Shown here one piece after another: positions 60,001 through 64,000 of a DNA stretch of 64,000 nt. The notes beneath the pieces were generated by a model, which saw only the letters and a list, made by a program, of their open reading frames with translations, had not been told where the DNA came from and made no database searches. Position numbers and translations under genes: made by a program. This stretch comes from Sipunculus nudus. Its lineage: Eukaryota; Annelida; Sipuncula; Golfingiida; Sipunculidae. Position 1 is the first letter of the stretch, and each line of letters starts with the position of its first letter. The stretch is taken from NCBI GenBank assembly GCA_026874595.1, contig CM049307.1, forward strand, positions 56,069,870 through 56,133,869. The letters are read 5' to 3'.

Positions 60001-63000
60001 TAGCGACTGTTCATGCCTCGTTGACACTCCCCTAGATGTGCCTACAACACAACACCCATAATTGAGCAATCCCTCTCGTGTCGTCTTGAGTTACGTCATT
60101 TGCTGCTGGTGTAACCAGGACAGCTGTTTTCCTTACCATTGTGGGCTTGGATGAGATCCCCCAACACGGCAAAAGACATTGTCTGCGGTTTGCAGAAAAT
60201 GGACGGCACATTCGGTTTGAATGCAACCACAAACCTAAACATTCCCATAGTACTCCCTTGCAGGTCCACAGCAGCGAAAAATCCCGTTTTGTACAGGATG
60301 AGCATCTGAACGGATCTCTTTCTCAGTATGTTTTAAGATATATGGAATATCATAAATTCGTTAATGAAATCTGACCTCTGACTTGGTAACAGGAATACAT
60401 TCCTTGCACTCAATAGCCTCAGGACTGGCACACTGGCTCTGTTAGCAAAATGTTGCTTCGGCTTACCCAATGTCTTCGGGTGTGCATCAAAAGCACCTCA
60501 CGAGCCCGTATCAGTGCCAAACACCAGTGGATAATCGTCAATTAAAGCGAAGATGCTACCTTCCGTAAATACTCCCTGCTGGACTTGCGGTGATCCATTT
60601 GGAGCCCCAGGTGTTCTTGTTAATTCTCTTACTTCGACAGATAGTTATCAAGTGGTCCTAATCATGACTCGACCTTCAATTTTTTCATGCATCAAGCATC
60701 ACCAACTGTAGTAGCCATGACAACATGACACTCAGGCCTTTGGAAATAAACTAACGGGCCCATCGTCTTCAGTTCATCCAAAATCGACGTTTGGGGTGAC
60801 AGGCTGTCGCTACATCCTCTTCCCTGACCAGAAATGTGTTATTACACGGTCGTTAGTCTCTTTCGCTGCTTTTGCTGCGCCGACTGTCTCTGAAACAAGT
60901 GTATATTTCTGCTGAGCAGTCAGCTCATCTTGATTAATGCTTTCAGTACAGCCTTGATGCTGTCCGAGGGAACCGATTTCTCTCCTAAAGATGCTTTGGG
61001 TCCTGGGTTGCACCAAAACAACAGGTTACAGGGGTACGACGATGCCTATTGGTTAAGGCGCTGAACTTCGGAGCTGAAGGTCCCCGTTTCGAATCCCGTC
61101 GGTGCCTCATTGGCATAATGGTAAAACTCGTTATAGAATCTCAGAGATTCGCTCTAATGTCTAAACGACAAGCCATGACTTCTGGATTATTCCGAACCCC
61201 GTGAATATAAAACCTGAAATACAGAAGGCTTAATTATAAACATATCATTCTTATCATATGGATCTCTGTATCCTCATTCAAAGACAGTGTCATCAACAGG
61301 CCATAGACCTTTCCTTAAGAACAAAAAAGGTAACAGTTTCATGTCAAGTCTTCGTTTGACGCTCTTGATAATGCTATCTATGTTTGTTGCATGTTGGACA
61401 AATACTTCATTTATTCCCTAACGGCGAAACCATATGAATCGTGATATGTCTCATTGAACGGCACAGTCTTTGGGCGGCGCATATTATGCTTCCAGGGTTA
61501 TTGGAGCATGAATATGACAGTTTCCTTGTCATCTTAGGAAAATCTGAGTCAAGCATAATCAAGTCGATGTTGCCATAATCAAATCAAAGCTGGTGTTCAG
61601 GGCATTTAGAGTGATGTGCCATTGGCATGTTCGCGACTATGATCCCGAATTGCTTATTCCTGCTATGCTAATCAGAGTGAAATTTTTGTAGTACAAATAA
61701 AAGTTAGGTGTGCATGGTTCAGATATATTCGTTTGGAATTTACTAAGTGTATGAAAAACATATTCCGCAGATTATACTTAATTACATATGGGTAGATATC
61801 CACCGTAAGTCTATCCACCGGCAAGTATGTCTTACACAACGTCCGTGACTGGCTAGTATTCCAGAGCTGCATGCCAACGGGAAATTTGTGGTCGAAAAAC
61901 TCTGCCTTTGTTCTTCTACATAATGTGGAGGGGTTATTAAGCACTTAAGATTACGATGAAAGACAATGATATATTAAAACTTATTGATTACCGTAACAGG
62001 TCCTTGGATGTTTGTCAATAACGAGTCAAATTAGATTGCATCAGCCTAATCTTTAGGCTTTAAATCACGCTTGTACCTGCTTTTACGTTTATTTTACTTA
62101 TTGCAGCCATTGCTCCAATCGTTTTCAAGATACTGTCCGTATTTGGCATCGGAACGATAAATACCAGAAACTATAATGTAGTAAAAGAATATGTGGAAAA
62201 GGTGATCGCGGCACGTAAAAGTTCACCTGAGGTAGGTAATCATTCAAGAGTATAATATTTATTAATACTTTTTAATGAAACGGTATTTTCTGTTCTAATT
62301 CAATATCTACGGTATTTCAAGTATCTGGTTATAGTGAACAAATCATTACCTTAAGGAAGTAACATATGTTGCATTCATTATTATTATTATATTATACAAA
62401 CATTTTATTTAATTGCAGTAATTTGTGTTGTCTTAAAATGTTGTTTTTCATTAAAGAAACACGAAGACCTGCTGCAGATGTTGATTGATGCTGAGACACT
62501 GACCCTGGATGAAGAAAACAAAGAGGGTCTCAAAGGATTAACATCCCTGAGCGAAGAAGGGGAACTAAAAGGTTATGGCCGCTGGCTTTTGAGTTAGAGT
62601 TTTCTCATGATAATTTAAAAGCCCAACGTACATCATACTGAGTAAATTTGATAAAGCTATAGAATAATTTACAGATTCGAATTTAAAGCGCCATGAATTT
62701 AATTTTTCCATTCGATTGAGCCAATGATCCATATATTTTTCCAGTGTTGCACATTTTAATAAATATATTAATGAACATAATATAGTGGACATATTTTAAT
62801 GAACATGAATTTTATTGAAGATATAGAATGTCAAAACTGAAGAAATCGATAATAGTGCAGTCAAAATTGTGAAAATCACAAATTGTTGTTCAACTTCTTT
62901 TTCTCGTTGGCGCCATTTAGTATTCAGACTCGAAAAGATTTTTTTATTTTCTCACTTGTTCATGGCAGTATAAACTTATCATATGTTATCCATGTCCTAC

Positions 63001-63736
63001 TTCGCGGACTATAGAAATAAAGTTTTCTCAAATTGTTTCACCTGTTGAACAGTGTATTAAATGGCGCGTATTCGCAATCAGCGTAATACCATGATTCAAA
63101 CGTGATACCATTTTAAAAGTTGGAGACATTGATAAATGTAACACGAAAATTAGAATCGCATCTTGTGTCCCTCTAGGTTTAACTTCGAAGGAGCTTTTGG
63201 CTCAAGTTATAAATTTAGTCTTGGCTGGTTACGATACGACGGGCAAAGCGATGGCTTACTTTCTGTACTGTATGGCTAAAAACCAAATCGTTCAGGAAAG
63301 TCTTTATGAGGAGATAAAAGATGTGATCGACTGTGACGTGAGTACAAGTTATGCAGTTAGGACTAACCTAGTTATTTCAACTTGCATGACAGTTTCAAGA
63401 GTATTATAATAATAGAGTTACTTAGTTACTTGAAATATCTTAACCAAAAAATGTCAGTTGGTTGGATGATTTCACTCTCACAAAGTAGATTTAAGGGTAG
63501 TAGTAATATGTTAAATCGACATTTACGTAGTATCATTCTACGCTCTCTCTACTACAAACGGTAACACATACCCATTAAGAACCTTACGTAGCTTAATAAC
63601 GCATTGATATAGACTTGTTCTCTATTTAATTTTCTTACTAATTCAAGGATCAGCTGACGTATGAATCGATTTCAAAAATGACCTACTTGGAACAGTGCAT
63701 CCAGGAAACACTACGTCTTTACCCTATTGTCCCAAG
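54079..63736 (+). CDS. Cytochrome P450, CYP3 clan, copy B (exons 1-11, 3' end outside window)
   Basis: Exons: 54079-54158, 55027-55120, 55598-55650, 56188-56284, 58188-58301, 58980-59068, 59531-59682, 62107-62231, 62457-62571, 63177-63337, 63648-63736. Every exon has the same phase as in copy A and the same length, except exon 2, which is one codon shorter. Diagnostic parts: hinge HIPGPR, helix C WRRLR, AYSMDAV, I-helix AGYDTT, K-helix ETLR. The PERF and haem-binding exons lie beyond 64000. All visible introns are GT-AG and no stop interrupts the joined frame, so the gene looks intact as far as seen. Introns 4 and 7 are large and carry insertions. It is a tandem paralogue of copy A and may differ in substrate. 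Confidence 0.9.
56495..56582 (+). pseudogene. Decayed extra copy of P450 exon 4
   Basis: Lies 307 bp after exon 4 of copy B in the same orientation. The frame stays open (REGRKLSLVVADTDILNQ, then VLIKNFGDRT) with a 9-nt in-frame deletion. The acceptor is lost (GTAG became GTTT). The donor ACA|GTAAAG is still plausible. If used through the AG two bases on, it would shift the frame. Confidence 0.8.
56590..58187 (+). other. Intron 4 of P450 copy B, with an anomalous G+C-richer segment
   Basis: 56640-57420 has higher G+C than the rest of the intron and repeated GGAGAACGTG and ACGTGG motifs in both orientations. One plus frame runs 122 codons from 56863 but has no recognisable domain. Probably an inserted repeat. 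Confidence 0.4.
59683..62106 (+). other. Intron 7 of P450 copy B, expanded by inserted sequence
   Basis: At 2.4 kb it is much longer than the matching 374-bp intron of copy A. About 59990-61020 is G+C-richer with broken minus-strand frames (for example MSFAVLGDLIQAHNG), likely remains of an inserted element or processed sequence that I cannot identify. A tRNA-like SINE head follows at 61036. Confidence 0.45.
61036..61240 (+). mobile_element. tRNA-derived SINE-like element
   Basis: An A-box-like GCCTATTGGTTAAGGCG and a B-box GTTTCGAATCC sit at tRNA spacing inside a head of about 70 nt that resembles tRNA-Arg(TCG), with CTTCGGA as the anticodon loop. The anticodon stem no longer pairs and the acceptor stem is missing, so it is not a working tRNA. 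A non-tRNA body of about 130 bp follows. Confidence 0.55.
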
Positions 63737-63773
63737 GTGCGTAGAACACTCCCATTCTGGACCGATCAGCGCA

Positions 63774-63775
<2 letters not shown>

Positions 63776-63830
<55 letters not shown>
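63776..63830. repeat. (AT)n microsatellite in P450 copy B intron 11
   Basis: About 27 AT units shortly after the exon-11 donor. The last 170 bases of the window are intron with no exon-12 match. Confidence 0.95.
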
Positions 63831-63832
<2 letters not shown>

Positions 63833-64000
63833 CTGCTTGGGACAAGGGCAGGCAAGGTTATACGTATGAAAAGAATATGATTATTGTACAAACAATATTT
63901 CCGATCAATCAGCTCGATCATATAAAGGCATGATTAGCAAGAATGCATGAACTTTATCTGTGTATTCTTTAGCTTCTGTTATGGCATCCCAAGGGCAGTT

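Noticed and set aside
61036-61106. Functional tRNA-Arg gene
   Set aside because: The anticodon stem does not pair and the acceptor stem is absent; a SINE head fits better.

Overview
This window looks like animal nuclear DNA: AT-rich, with long introns, GT-AG splice sites, many (AT)n tracts and dense dispersed repeats. Three things point to a lophotrochozoan, most likely a marine mollusc: an IgGFc-binding gene that may end in a fucolectin-type domain, CYP3-clan P450s in tandem, and repeats with a central satellite flanked by TGTC/TTTG microsatellites. The species cannot be named from the sequence. I see no prokaryotic operons, CRISPR arrays or rRNA genes.

Layout. 1-1150: mostly decayed sequence with one possible terminal exon. 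1150-17156: a 16-kb composite repeat domain. It contains seven runs of a 148-bp satellite whose units each carry an inverted repeat TCTCGT-caa-ACGAGA. Between the runs lie shared head and tail modules, GCTTGC hairpins, a 331-bp tandem repeat, and about ten CTCF-like motifs in one orientation. 18341-22186 (minus strand): two broken paralogues of a GNAT N-acetyltransferase resembling NAT16. 24077-24870: a nearly perfect 397-bp tandem duplication. 28493 to about 39150 (minus strand): exons of a secreted or extracellular IgGFc-binding protein and, downstream on the same strand, exons of a fucolectin/F5-8C-like domain. A dead LINE lies between these two parts. 39150-44370: intergenic, with a MITE-like element and LINE remnants. 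44375-52239 (plus strand): a complete 14-exon CYP3-clan P450 of about 513 aa. 54079 to the window end (plus strand): a second, co-oriented P450 paralogue, exons 1-11, running off the edge.

Gene relations. The two P450s have identical exon phases and nearly identical exon lengths, so they are a tandem gene duplication. Each carries an extra, decayed copy of one of its own exons: exon 1 in copy A, exon 4 in copy B. In both cases one splice site has been lost. Copy A also needs a GC donor in intron 9 and has a perfect 60-bp duplication that doubles the exon-10 donor. The two GNAT copies diagnose each other: aligning them shows a one-base deletion in one and two in-frame stops in the other.

No wholly new molecular system can be proved here. 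The strongest candidates for a closer look are the palindrome-bearing 148-bp satellite with its higher-order blocks and repeat-borne CTCF-like motifs, and the exon-level duplication and decay in the P450 cluster.
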